DNA of 24,658 nucleotides from an uncultured Christensenellaceae bacterium (GCA_910587625.1 CAJUMW010000022.1:1-24658), one strand, 5' to 3'. Positions 8,434-16,063 are shown, numbered from the stretch's first letter. Notes: generated from the letters alone by a model not told the origin. Numbers and translations: made by a program.

Positions 8434-8838
8434 TCACACACGCTCCTTTCGCTTGTTTTTCTTGTTGCTGTGCTTGATTTGCGCAAGCTGATGTATAATT
8501 TTGTCCTCGATGATTTCCTCGCGGCAATCCCAAAAGACGGGCAATTCCTCATACCGCCGTTTTTGCGGCTCTTTCCATTTCTGCCGGAACAGCAAGCCGA
8601 GGAATTTTTCAAAAGCCATACCGTCATACTTGAAAAAACCAAAGGCAAAAATGGGAACGGCAATAAAAATAATAAGCCAGCCGACCACATCTTCACCGAG
8701 AAAATCTTTTCCGAAAATAAACAGCGGTATGCAGACCGCAAGAGCCGCCACCGCCGACACCAACTGCCGCACCGTAAGCCCGAACAGAAATTTTTCCTTG
8801 TAATCGGTTATCTCTTTCGGTATTTTAATTTCAATCAA
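8434..8838 (-). CDS. PrgI-family conjugation membrane protein (TcpE/VirB3-like role)
   Basis: A 134-residue protein with ATG at 8838 and a GGAGGTG ribosome site. It starts IEIKIPKEITDYKEK, the usual PrgI-family opening. Two closely spaced hydrophobic helices at about 28-45 and 52-72 are followed by a cytoplasmic basic tail. The family always sits directly upstream of virB4 in Gram-positive transfer operons and is thought to anchor VirB4 at the membrane, as VirB3 does in Gram-negative systems. Here the stop and the virB4 start are one base apart, which supports translational coupling. The 5' flank is an unusually structured intergenic element (8864-8974). Confidence 0.85.
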   Translation of the reverse strand: MIEIKIPKEITDYKEKFLFGLTVRQLVSAVAALAVCIPLFIFGKDFLGEDVVGWLIIFIAVPIFAFGFFKYDGMAFEKFLGLLFRQKWKEPQKRRYEELPVFWDCREEIIEDKIIHQLAQIKHSNKKNKRKERV

Positions 8839-8863
8839 ATGTTCACACCTCCATATTTTAAAA

Positions 8864-8974
8864 GTAAATCCCGAACCGCCCGAACATTCGCTTCGCGAAT
8901 ATTCGGTCTATCCAAGCCGCGCAAGCTCCGTTCGCTTCGCTCTCTGCACTTATGCGGCTGATTTCGGGATTTAC
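8864..8974 (-). other. Structured intergenic element with 12-bp terminal inverted repeats
   Basis: GTAAATCCCGAA (8864-8875) is the exact reverse complement of TTCGGGATTTAC (8963-8974). Between them are a 12-bp near-perfect hairpin (CCGAACATTCGC / GCGAATATTCGG, loop TTC) and a second stem, AGCCGC / GCGGCT. The right arm overlaps the TAA stop of the VirB6-like gene. On the minus-strand transcript this can fold as a three-way junction just ahead of the PrgI ribosome site. It could be a small MITE-like repeat or an intercistronic regulatory RNA. Confidence 0.6.
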
Positions 8975-9831
8975 ATAGCGCCGCAAATTTTCTTTGACCA
9001 CGCGCCCGACTGCATTACGCCCATAGCGAGGGTAAGCGTTGTCACCAATCCCATAATGCCGTTCAGCTGCAAACTTGTACTTCCTATGTGACCGCTTATC
9101 AGCGCGGTGTTGACAGCGGAATAGGCTATGAACATAATCGCCAGAACGATAGCCTGTATGCTTACCGCCGCGTAGGATTTCAGGAAACCCTTTCCCACGT
9201 CCGAAAGACTGTCACAGGCGAACGTTGACAGCGGAACGGGAGCGATGAGCGTATAGACCGTCAATTCAAACAGACGCGCGATAACCACAACATTTGCGAT
9301 TATCATTATGATTTTCATAATCAAGCCTTGAATGGATATTTGTAAATTCAGCAGAAGCGGCTGAAAATTCAAAAATCCCGCGTCAACGTCGTCTACGATA
9401 AGCCTTGCGTCCGACGCAGACACGAAAAACTGCGCCTTTGTCAAATCATCTCCCGATATAAAGCTGTACTGCGTAATCGTACCGCTTATCGCGTTTACAA
9501 AGCCGTTGAAGCCGCGATACAGCATTGTCGTAAACAGCTCCGCGTTATCCACACAAACCTTTGCAACAATCAGCTTGATAAAAAGCATTAGTACGTTTTC
9601 CCAAGTTACCCATTGCAAGTGAAGTGATTTCGTGAAAAAATCTATCACGAAAAACATAACGCATAAGGTAAGCGCCGTTGCTTTTATCGCGGATATAAGG
9701 CTTGGAACGGACGCGGTTGCGGTCTGGAGCAAGCTGTCGTTTGTAAGCAGCTCGATAAGCATAGAAAACATTGTGTTGAGTTCAAGAATGATATTCTTAA
9801 TGTTGTCCATACATTGACCGTAGTGAAACAT
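8971..9831 (-). CDS. VirB6/TrbL-like polytopic conjugation protein
   Basis: A 286-residue integral membrane protein. The start is ATG 9831, with AGGAGG four bases upstream; a later ATG at 9810 is possible but lacks its own ribosome site. Hydrophobic segments lie at about residues 43-67, 82-95, 165-205 and 222-280, giving about six membrane helices. A polar loop after the second segment contains SGDDLTKAQFFVSASDARL. The size, helix pattern and place between the pilin and PrgI match the VirB6/TrbL-like channel proteins of Gram-positive ICEs, which form part of the inner-membrane pore. The pilin gene upstream is separated by a hairpin (9860-9885). Confidence 0.8.
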   Translation of the reverse strand: MFHYGQCMDNIKNIILELNTMFSMLIELLTNDSLLQTATASVPSLISAIKATALTLCVMFFVIDFFTKSLHLQWVTWENVLMLFIKLIVAKVCVDNAELFTTMLYRGFNGFVNAISGTITQYSFISGDDLTKAQFFVSASDARLIVDDVDAGFLNFQPLLLNLQISIQGLIMKIIMIIANVVVIARLFELTVYTLIAPVPLSTFACDSLSDVGKGFLKSYAAVSIQAIVLAIMFIAYSAVNTALISGHIGSTSLQLNGIMGLVTTLTLAMGVMQSGAWSKKICGAM

Positions 9832-9859
9832 AGAACCTCCTTTCCAAAAAAGGAAAACA

Positions 9860-9885
9860 GCGGCATTTCGCGATTAAAATGCCGC
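9860..9885 (-). promoter_or_regulatory. Intercistronic stem-loop 3' of the pilin gene
   Basis: GCGGCATTT and AAATGCCGC form a perfect 9-bp stem with an 8-base loop, between the pilin stop (9922) and the VirB6-like start (9831). No long U-tract directly follows, so it is more likely an mRNA 3'-end stabiliser or a partial terminator than a full one. Confidence 0.55.
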
Positions 9886-9921
9886 CGAAATCCGAGAGCC
9901 GAGTTTGGATCTGCGCCGCGA

Positions 9922-10332
9922 TTATCCCGTAATGCCAAACAGATTAAGCGAAAGCGTAAGCGCGAACACCACGAAGCCGCTTGCAAGGGTCATCAAACCT
10001 CTTGTTTTCGCTTCTGCGTCATCGTTCTTGATAGCGAGTGCAAACATTATGCCGCCGACAAACGCGACCACAAGACCAATTCTGCCAATCCAATCGGCGA
10101 AGAACCCGATAACCGAGTTAAACGCGGCTTCTCCGTCAACCGTTCCGCCGCCACCGCTGTCTGCGGGTGCGGCGAAAGCGGTAGCCGTACTCATCATACT
10201 CATAGTTACCATAGTGGTAAGGGTGAGCATAATCTTCTTGCGCTTTGCGTTTACCGCCGAGAAAAAGCGGGATACGGGGTTTTTCTTCTGCTCCTTGCCC
10301 TGAACAGTAAGGGTTGTGTTGTTGTTTTCCAT
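9922..10332 (-). CDS. VirB2/Maff2-like pilin-type protein
   Basis: A 136-residue protein. The start is ATG 10332 (MENNNTTLTV) with AAAGGAGG nine bases upstream; the frame is open further upstream but that part overlaps the hairpin. A polar, Lys-rich N-terminus is followed by a signal-like hydrophobic stretch ending ATAFAAPA, with a likely AFA|A signal-peptidase site. A Gly-rich patch and two hydrophobic helices follow (FADWIGRIGLVVAFVGGIMF and the C-terminal LASGFVVFALTLSLNLFG). Two helices joined by a short charged loop (IKNDDAEAKTRG) match VirB2/TrbC pilins and the Maff2-type proteins of clostridial ICEs. It should form the surface or periplasm-equivalent part of the mating channel. It is bracketed by hairpins, which suggests separate mRNA control. 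Confidence 0.8.
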   Translation of the reverse strand: MENNNTTLTVQGKEQKKNPVSRFFSAVNAKRKKIMLTLTTMVTMSMMSTATAFAAPADSGGGGTVDGEAAFNSVIGFFADWIGRIGLVVAFVGGIMFALAIKNDDAEAKTRGLMTLASGFVVFALTLSLNLFGITG

Positions 10333-10365
10333 AACAGAAAACCTCCTTTGAAAAAATGTATATTT

Positions 10366-10386
10366 ATAACCGCCGTATGCGGCTAT
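10366..10386 (-). promoter_or_regulatory. Stem-loop 5' of the pilin gene
   Basis: ATAACCGC (10366-10373) and GCGGCTAT (10379-10386) pair with one mismatch around a 5-base loop. It sits between the VirD4 stop and the pilin ribosome site, on the same transcript. It may mark an RNA-processing point that frees a separate pilin message. Confidence 0.4.
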
Positions 10387-10390
10387 ATCC

Positions 10391-12745
10391 TTAAAATTCA
10401 AGCATTGCTTGATAGTCCTGTTCTCCGATTATCTTGTGTTCGGACATATCCATAGGAATTAAATCCGCCGCGTTCGGTAAATCCGTATCGGAGAAATCCA
10501 GCCTGTCGTTGGGATTATAGACGGTCTGCGTGGCTGACGCGGTTTCTTCCGCTTCGTGCCTTGCAATAGCCGCCGCGACTTCATTCTCGTCCTCGACAAA
10601 TTCATTTTCAACGCTGTCATTCGCCATTTCATAACCTCCTGTATCTTCGGGAATATCCACATCGATAATCGGCTTTTCATCGTCTGCGGGCTTTGAAGCC
10701 GCTTTCGGCGGGATTTTCTCTGTGTAATTCGCACTCATATCGGGCGTTTTTTCAGTGTGCAGGTCGTCGATAAGATACGCGTATTTCTTGTTGCTGTCCT
10801 CTAAATAACGGTAGTTCGGGTGCTTCTCAATATCAAATTTGTGGCAGAAAAACGGGTACAGAGCGCGGACAATTAAAACACACTCGTTGGTCTTCATAAC
10901 CTTTAATTCGTCGGGGGTCATAAGCTCGCGTCCCAAAATGGAATTATTCTCGGAAGTCGACGGAGATTTGTGGGAGCGAGTTCTGTTTTGCGAAACAACG
11001 TCAATCGTTTCTTTGCCGAGTGATTTTGAAATTACCTCAAGCGTGCTGTCCTCTTTACCGCCCAAAAACAAAAGACTGTCACAGTTTCCCGTAACAATCT
11101 CCCAAGACTTATCATACATTTTCTTTAACTGCGCCAAGTTCTGAATGATGATATTCGCCGATATTTCCATTGAACGCATTGTCGCAAGCAGCTTGTCAAA
11201 ATCGGGTATCGTACCGATATTCGCAAACTCGTCAAGCAGACAGCGAACGTGTACAGGCAACCGACCGCCGTACTTGAAATTCGCCGTATCATACAGCGTA
11301 TCGAAAAGCTGTGTATACATCATCGCCGCCAAGAAATTGAACGTAGCGTCCGAGGACGGTATGATAACGAACAGCGCGGTTTTCTTATCGCCCAATGTGT
11401 CAAGATGAATGTTGTCCGTGTGCGTCAAGTCCGCGACTTCGGGCAGATTAAAGGCGGCAAATCTTACAGCCGCCGAAATAAGTATTGATTTAGCCGTTTC
11501 CGCAGGAGCCTTTTTGAAATCCGCGTAGTAGGACACCGCCATACTCATCGGGTTTTCCTCACGCAGCTCGTCCATTAAGTCATCGAGCGGGGAACGGTGG
11601 TTTTCGTCCTGCTCCGAAATCTCCGCTAATCTCATCAGCTTCATAACTGTGCTGAAATTGCGGTCAAGCGAATTTCCGTTCGGGTCTTTCGCGTCATTCT
11701 TTTCAAGAAGATAAAAGGCGATTGCAAGCGTGAGAGCCTTTGTACTATCGTCCCAAAACTGATCTCCGCCCGACGCGCCCTCCTGTTTGGTGTTTTTCAT
11801 AAGACAATTCACCATTTTCATAACATACGTTTTATTCATATTCCCGTCCTTATCGTAGACGTAATTGAACGGATTGTAGTTATTGCTGTGGCTCATATCT
11901 ATCAGGTTAAACACACGAATTTCGTAGCCCGCTTTTTGTAACAGCTTTCCGCAGGAACGAAGCAGTTCGCCTTTCGGGTCGGTCACAACGTAGCTTGTGT
12001 TCAACTGCATTAAATTCGGCTTGACGTAAAACCTCGACTTGCCCGAACCCGAACCGCCGATAACCAACACATTCAAATTTTCGCGGTGCTGCCGCGTATT
12101 CAGCGACATTCGCACTTCCTGTGTGAGCAGAATATTGTTGTCGGTTTCAAACTGCTTGCGGACACATTTCTTGACCTTATCGCATATTTTTCTCGCCGTT
12201 TTATGCGGAATACCGAAACCGGCGGCTATCTTATCCTCATTGTCGGCAGCTCCTATGCGGTAGGTTTGCGATTGCTTTCCGAGCGTTACAATAAAGGTGT
12301 TTTCGCTTTTCGCGCTGAATTTAGCCGTGTGCTTTTTCCCGTCTTCATCGGTAAAGGTTTCGGTCGGATTGATTTTTTCGGGCTTGTCGGCGAGAAATTT
12401 TTCTTCTTTCTCATTTGCCCACCGCGCCGAGCCGTGTTCCACGCCCTTGCGGTGCAGCCGCTTTTTTGACGTGTATTTCATCAGCGCGTAAATTCCGAGC
12501 GCGATACCCACAATCACGGTTATTTTCGCCGAGTACCCCGAAAAATCCGTGAAATGCTCCATTATAACATCGGGCTTTGTCAGAACCGTTTCAAATTGCG
12601 ACATAAGCAGGGAAAAGTCCAAAACTCCCTCATCGTCAACCGATAAGTCCATTGCCGCGCCGAGAGCCGCCGAAACGTACAGAACAGCAAACACGATTAC
12701 AGCGTACAAGACAAGGGTCAGCGGGTCTGCTTTTTTCTTTTTCAT
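10391..12745 (-). CDS. VirD4-type coupling protein (T4CP)
   Basis: A 784-residue coupling ATPase that brings the relaxase-DNA complex to the transfer channel. Two N-terminal membrane helices lie at about 10-30 and 72-90. Walker A is GGSGSGKS at about 230-237, followed by VTDPKGELL, the classic VirD4 block. Walker B is CLLDEFANIGTIPDF in the second half. An acidic C-terminal tail of about 100 residues is likely used for substrate docking. The ATG at 12745 overlaps the TGA of the frame that continues the PcfB-like gene (ATGA), which supports coupling to it. The pcfB-pcfC order seen in enterococcal plasmid pCF10 is the same. Confidence 0.93.
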   Translation of the reverse strand: MKKKKADPLTLVLYAVIVFAVLYVSAALGAAMDLSVDDEGVLDFSLLMSQFETVLTKPDVIMEHFTDFSGYSAKITVIVGIALGIYALMKYTSKKRLHRKGVEHGSARWANEKEEKFLADKPEKINPTETFTDEDGKKHTAKFSAKSENTFIVTLGKQSQTYRIGAADNEDKIAAGFGIPHKTARKICDKVKKCVRKQFETDNNILLTQEVRMSLNTRQHRENLNVLVIGGSGSGKSRFYVKPNLMQLNTSYVVTDPKGELLRSCGKLLQKAGYEIRVFNLIDMSHSNNYNPFNYVYDKDGNMNKTYVMKMVNCLMKNTKQEGASGGDQFWDDSTKALTLAIAFYLLEKNDAKDPNGNSLDRNFSTVMKLMRLAEISEQDENHRSPLDDLMDELREENPMSMAVSYYADFKKAPAETAKSILISAAVRFAAFNLPEVADLTHTDNIHLDTLGDKKTALFVIIPSSDATFNFLAAMMYTQLFDTLYDTANFKYGGRLPVHVRCLLDEFANIGTIPDFDKLLATMRSMEISANIIIQNLAQLKKMYDKSWEIVTGNCDSLLFLGGKEDSTLEVISKSLGKETIDVVSQNRTRSHKSPSTSENNSILGRELMTPDELKVMKTNECVLIVRALYPFFCHKFDIEKHPNYRYLEDSNKKYAYLIDDLHTEKTPDMSANYTEKIPPKAASKPADDEKPIIDVDIPEDTGGYEMANDSVENEFVEDENEVAAAIARHEAEETASATQTVYNPNDRLDFSDTDLPNAADLIPMDMSEHKIIGEQDYQAMLEF

Positions 12746-12945
12746 TTGCGCTTCAACCCCTTACTTGTGTTGATTTTCGGAGTTTCCGCGGTCGGCGCGG
12801 CTTTCGCCTTTTTCTTTGCGGCATTGTGAATTTTATTCTGCAGGACGCTCTGTTTCTGCGCCTTTCCGATAATGTTCTTCGCGTTCTCACGAGGAATGTT
12901 AAAGTCCTCCGCTATTTTAGCGTCAAGATTTATTGTCGTGAAATT
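12742..12945 (-). pseudogene. In-frame 67-codon continuation of the PcfB-like gene beyond its stop
   Basis: Directly after the TAA at 12946-12948, the same frame stays open for 67 codons. It begins NFTTINLDAKIAEDFNI, has a Lys/Ala-rich helix in its middle and ends INTSKGLKRK before TGA, which overlaps the VirD4 ATG. It has no ATG, GTG or good TTG start and no ribosome site, so it is unlikely to be its own gene. It looks like the true C-terminus of the upstream protein, cut off by a nonsense change or reached only by stop readthrough. Confidence 0.7.
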
Positions 12946-14610
12946 TTAGGCTTTGACTTTCTCGCCGAGTTTTACGCTGAATGTATTTTCCGCGTGGCGT
13001 TCGATTTGTATCTCCCGCGACATTCCGTCCTTGCCGACCGTGCGTTCCTCAATTTGTGACCGCACCTGCCCCTCGATTTTCACCGCCTTTGCGACCGCCT
13101 TATCCGCTTGATATTCGCTTAATCCCAATTCGTTTACGCATAAGTCTTTCATTTCCGCTTCGGTCATTTTCGCGGGCGTAAGACCGACCGCCTTATCACC
13201 GTTTTGGAGGATTAAATGCGTATCCTCTCCGTCCTTGAAATTCACAGCGTCATAGCGAACATCCCGTATCGTCAAATCATCACTCTCATAGCGGATATTT
13301 GTTTTTAGAGCGTCAAGGTTGTCTATCTGCGAGGGCTTTTTGTAGTATTTCGCCTTGTCCAAATCCAACTCATAGCACAGCTTGTTAGCCGCCAAATCCG
13401 CTTTTGCTGGGGAGTAATCAAGCTGTTCCTGTAAGGTCTGCGAAACGCTGTCCTTTGTCGCTCCGTCAAGGTCGATTGTGACGCTCTTTCCGCTGATACC
13501 GTCCGAAACAGCAACCTCCTTTTTATCCGACAAAACAAATGCGTTTGCTTTTTCGGCGGCATACTCGTTCTGCAATCGTTCAATATCCGCGTCAATCGCT
13601 TTTTCGTAAGCGTTTGTTTCGGAAATATCGTAAACGGTCGTTGTGGTAAAGCGCTGTTTGCCGTTTTCGTCAAGCACGGGATTTCCTTTATCGTCCGTTT
13701 CGGGCGCGATAATCTCAATGCCTATCGCGTTCTCGTTCAGCTTAAAGCCTTGACTTTCCCAGAACGCTTTTCCCGCCGCCTGTTTTGCTTCGGGCATTTC
13801 ACGCTCAATAATGCGGTTGTTATTTTCGCTGTATTCGGGAAACTTTACGCCCTTTTCACGCATTTCGGAAAGCGCGTTGTCGTAGGCTTCGGAACGCAAA
13901 TCCGAGCCGATTTCCGCGTTTTTCAGTTCCTCAATCTGCGCTTTGATTTCCGCCATTTTTTCCGTTTCGGGAATGTCGGCGGCTATTTGACAATGCTCCG
14001 AGACCTCATTGTGCATTTTCTTGTAATCTTCCTTGATGATTGCCACCTGTTCCGCGTTTTCGGCGGGATAAATGCAAGTGATTTTCCCGTCTTTACCGTC
14101 CATAAACTGACATTCAATTCCGTTTTCCTCAAACGCGGCTTTCATAGCGGCTGCATTGTTTTCCCCGACCGAGAAGCACTTGACCGATTGCGGTGCGCCG
14201 TTGATACGCTCCTGCATAACCTCGCTGAAAATCTGCTCCATAACCGCCTTGTCGCGGTCAAGGAACTCAATCGTTTGCTTTTCTCCGTTGCCGATAATTG
14301 CAACGGGTATTTTGTATTGTTTCGCTTTTTCCGCAATCTGCTCCGCGTCACGCGCAAGAAAATTACTCGTTGATGAAATAGGCGAATTTGCCTTTTGTGC
14401 TTCTGTAATCAACGCCTTGTTTGATACCGTTCCAGCAGCTCTCGCGTTTGTTATCTTACCACCAACGAAATTTACTCCGTCCACCGACTTGTGATACATT
14501 TCCGAAAGCAGCTTCTCGGCAAGCGGGGCAAGCATTTTAATAAGTTCAAGTGCAACCTCGATAGCCTTTTGGCTCGTTTGCAAAGTTGCGGACGCAACCT
14601 CATCTGACAT
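12946..14610 (-). CDS. PcfB/DUF3801-like transfer accessory protein (apparently truncated)
   Basis: A 554-residue protein with ATG at 14610 and AAAGGAGG nine bases upstream. The N-terminus (about 1-140) is helical, then has a short alpha/beta unit with IPVAIIGNGEKQTIEFLDRD, like the DUF3801/PcfB region. The rest holds a second copy-like unit (IECQFMDGKDGKITCIYPAEN), Glu/Lys-rich coiled coils and an immunity-like beta-rich segment near the C-terminus. PcfB proteins sit directly upstream of the coupling protein and assist relaxosome docking. The long central insertion is unusual for the short PcfB family. The gene stops at an in-frame TAA, but the frame continues to the VirD4 start. The assignment rests on position plus weak motifs. 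Confidence 0.6.
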   Translation of the reverse strand: MSDEVASATLQTSQKAIEVALELIKMLAPLAEKLLSEMYHKSVDGVNFVGGKITNARAAGTVSNKALITEAQKANSPISSTSNFLARDAEQIAEKAKQYKIPVAIIGNGEKQTIEFLDRDKAVMEQIFSEVMQERINGAPQSVKCFSVGENNAAAMKAAFEENGIECQFMDGKDGKITCIYPAENAEQVAIIKEDYKKMHNEVSEHCQIAADIPETEKMAEIKAQIEELKNAEIGSDLRSEAYDNALSEMREKGVKFPEYSENNNRIIEREMPEAKQAAGKAFWESQGFKLNENAIGIEIIAPETDDKGNPVLDENGKQRFTTTTVYDISETNAYEKAIDADIERLQNEYAAEKANAFVLSDKKEVAVSDGISGKSVTIDLDGATKDSVSQTLQEQLDYSPAKADLAANKLCYELDLDKAKYYKKPSQIDNLDALKTNIRYESDDLTIRDVRYDAVNFKDGEDTHLILQNGDKAVGLTPAKMTEAEMKDLCVNELGLSEYQADKAVAKAVKIEGQVRSQIEERTVGKDGMSREIQIERHAENTFSVKLGEKVKA

Positions 14611-14634
14611 AGAAAATTACCTCCTTTTAGTTAC

Positions 14635-14726
14635 GGCGGTGCAACACGATGTTGCATAGCGTTTGCCAAAAGCGGCGCACGGACGCGCCGCACTAAAGCA
14701 AACGCAATGCTACATATAGCACCGCC
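14635..14726 (-). other. Strongly structured leader/intergenic element with nested inverted repeats
   Basis: Four nested or adjacent inverted repeats lie here: GGCGGTGC (14635-14642) with GCACCGCC (14719-14726); TGCAACA/TGTTGCA (14640-14656); GCGTTTGC (14659-14666) with GCAAACGC (14698-14705); and GCGGCGC/GCGCCGC (14672-14691). The palindrome TGCTACATATAGCA (14708-14721) is included. It forms the 5' leader of the PcfB-like gene. It could be a regulatory RNA, an attenuator or a DNA site such as an origin of transfer; the sequence alone cannot decide. Confidence 0.65.
14706..14726. repeat. Dispersed palindrome, copy 2
   Basis: TGCTACATATAGCA (14708-14721), with the 13-bp core at 14710-14722. 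It sits at the edge of the structured leader of the PcfB-like gene. Confidence 0.65.
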
Positions 14727-14735
14727 CACCTGATA

Positions 14736-14987
14736 CTAAATCCTGTCCTCGTCCGAATAGGGCACGCGGTCAATATAACGCGCTTTTTCCAATTCGCGCA
14801 AATAACCGCCTATGGTTTCCGCGTCCTCATAGGTAAACTCCGCTAAATCAACGGCGGTAAATCCCGTTTCGAGCGGAAACCAACTCTTTACCAATGCGAT
14901 AATGCCTTTGTGTTCCAACCGCAGCGCCTTATCTGTGCAGAACATATCATCGAACGCCTTAAGCCGAAGTTTGTATCTTACGTTCAT
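14736..14987 (-). CDS. Small conserved-looking protein, possibly winged-helix
   Basis: An 83-residue protein starting at ATG 14987 (MNVRYKLRLKAF), with GAGAGGT eight bases upstream. An ATG at 15002 overlaps the stop of the upstream gene (ATGA) and is an alternative. It has a central helix-turn-helix-like stretch: FTAVDLAEFTYEDAETIGGY followed by LRELEKARYIDRVP, the recognition-helix and wing pattern of small winged-helix proteins. I do not recognise the family. It is cotranscribed with the PAPS-reductase-like gene and lies just before the structured leader, so a regulatory role is possible. Confidence 0.6.
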   Translation of the reverse strand: MNVRYKLRLKAFDDMFCTDKALRLEHKGIIALVKSWFPLETGFTAVDLAEFTYEDAETIGGYLRELEKARYIDRVPYSDEDRI

Positions 14988-14998
14988 TAAAATACCTC

Positions 14999-15784
14999 TC
15001 ATTCCGTTTCTATTCTTTTTCGCATTTCCGCGAAAAAAGCCTTGTTATGTATGGGTAAGCCGAGCCTTATGCGCTCGTCCTCAAAATCAAACCGCTTTTC
15101 AAGCTGTTCGACCGAAAAATCCGCGCGGAAATTTCTCCAAGTTCGTTTATCCCATTCTTTCAGCTTCGCCCACAGGTCGGGGAAGTGCCTGTAAAGCTGT
15201 CGTAATTCCTCCAACGACTGCAAAGGACAGCACCAACAGGAAACGCGCTTGAAATGCCCGTACAGACTGTCCCAATCGTAGCCGCGCTCATTACAGAAGT
15301 TCAGGCAGTCTCGCTCTGTCATACCCCAATCAACAAGCGGGTGAACGTGGTTCTCGCTTTGGTTTCGTTTCCGTTCAAGACGGAATTGCTCATCGGCGGC
15401 AATGCCGACATACTCCACCACGTCATACTCTTTGCGAAGCGGGCGCAGAAATTTCTCGCGCGGTTCGTCTTTCAGTCTTGACGTACACCACCTCATACGC
15501 ACTCCCGCCCAACTAAATCCGATTTTAGTTGCACCGTTTCTGCAAGCGATGTTGTGTTCAAGCATTAAATACTCAAAGCTGTATTCGGACTTAACGCGGG
15601 TAATCTTTATTCCCGTATTTTCCTCAACCCTGTCGATGTGGTCGTACATAGCGGGAAATTCAATCCCCGTATCGCAGAACAGCACGCAGTCAATCGGCAT
15701 TTTCCGCTCAAGCATTCCGAGCAGCAATGCCGTGCTGTCTTTACCGCCAGAAAAGGAAACAACGTGAAATTTTGGCTTATCTAT
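14999..15784 (-). CDS. PAPS-reductase-family (adenylyl-group-binding, SGGKDS) protein
   Basis: A 261-codon protein of the ATP-pyrophosphatase/PAPS-reductase fold. SFSGGKDST at about residues 10-18 is the pyrophosphate loop. LFCDTGIEFP is the second conserved block. RMRWCTSRLK and SCWCCPLQS give several conserved Cys that may hold an Fe-S cluster. Relatives in phages and ICEs lack a proven role; the fold also occurs in DndC. The frame is open to an ATG at 15961, but that part overlaps the Cys-rich gene and is not protein-like. Homology-like sequence starts at 15784, where the codon is ATA, six bases after a GGGGGA ribosome site. A mutated or very rare start codon is likely. Confidence 0.75.
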   Translation of the reverse strand: MDKPKFHVVSFSGGKDSTALLLGMLERKMPIDCVLFCDTGIEFPAMYDHIDRVEENTGIKITRVKSEYSFEYLMLEHNIACRNGATKIGFSWAGVRMRWCTSRLKDEPREKFLRPLRKEYDVVEYVGIAADEQFRLERKRNQSENHVHPLVDWGMTERDCLNFCNERGYDWDSLYGHFKRVSCWCCPLQSLEELRQLYRHFPDLWAKLKEWDKRTWRNFRADFSVEQLEKRFDFEDERIRLGLPIHNKAFFAEMRKRIETE

Positions 15785-15797
15785 CGTAATTCCCCCA

Positions 15798-16007
15798 CTA
15801 AAATTGTAATTTACGCTTTTTGCGGCTGTTTTTCCACATCTCGGCTCGTTGACCGCAAAGCACGTCTTCCGCTTTTTTCGCTTCTGCGTCCTTGAAAAAG
15901 GGGCAGCCGCGCTTGAAATGTGTATCGGTAAGAACTCTGCACCCTCCGTCCGCATAGGCAAAGCAAGCTGCTCTATTGCAGGGCGGAGCGTTTTCCGAAA
16001 ATCCCAT
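15798..16007 (-). CDS. Small Cys-rich protein
   Basis: A 69-residue protein (MGFSENAPPC) starting at ATG 16007, with GGAGG eight bases upstream; a GTG at 16016 and an ATG at 16013 lie inside the ribosome-site area. Cys residues at about 10, 15, 23 and 35 occur as CNRAACFAYADGGC then GCPFFKD. This CxAY...C...C.FFK pattern is common in small phage/ICE proteins and suggests a metal or Fe-S site. The C-terminal third is Lys/Arg-rich (KNSRKKRKLQF). It is the first gene after a terminator and lies directly upstream of the PAPS-reductase-like gene. Function unknown. Confidence 0.7.
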   Translation of the reverse strand: MGFSENAPPCNRAACFAYADGGCRVLTDTHFKRGCPFFKDAEAKKAEDVLCGQRAEMWKNSRKKRKLQF

Positions 16008-16035
16008 ATTCATCACCTCCGTTCTGAAAAAGAAA

Positions 16036-16063
16036 AAGCCGATTGCTTTTCCGTAATCGGCTT
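16036..16063 (-). terminator. Rho-independent terminator
   Basis: AAGCCGATT and AATCGGCTT form a 9-bp stem with a 10-base loop; on the minus strand it is followed by TTTTCTTTTTC. It ends the replication-initiator/radical-SAM unit and precedes the Cys-rich gene. Its stem sequence nearly repeats that of the terminator at 18065-18095. Confidence 0.8.

Noticed and set aside
8433..8741. N-terminal extension of VirB4
   Set aside because: It overlaps the PrgI gene, and a good start and ribosome site exist at 8432.
8260..8961. Long plus-strand open frame opposite PrgI and the virB4 start
   Set aside because: It is a shadow of the PrgI and VirB4 frames on the other strand and crosses the structured element.
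9814..10455. Long plus-strand open frame across the pilin gene
   Set aside because: It is antisense to well-supported transfer genes, has no ribosome site and low-quality composition.
13750..14373. Plus-strand open frame of about 207 codons
   Set aside because: It lies antisense to the PcfB-like gene; its Phe/Arg-rich composition is typical of a shadow frame.
15785..15961. N-terminal extension of the PAPS-reductase-like protein
   Set aside because: It overlaps the Cys-rich gene, which has a better ribosome site, and its sequence lacks family features.
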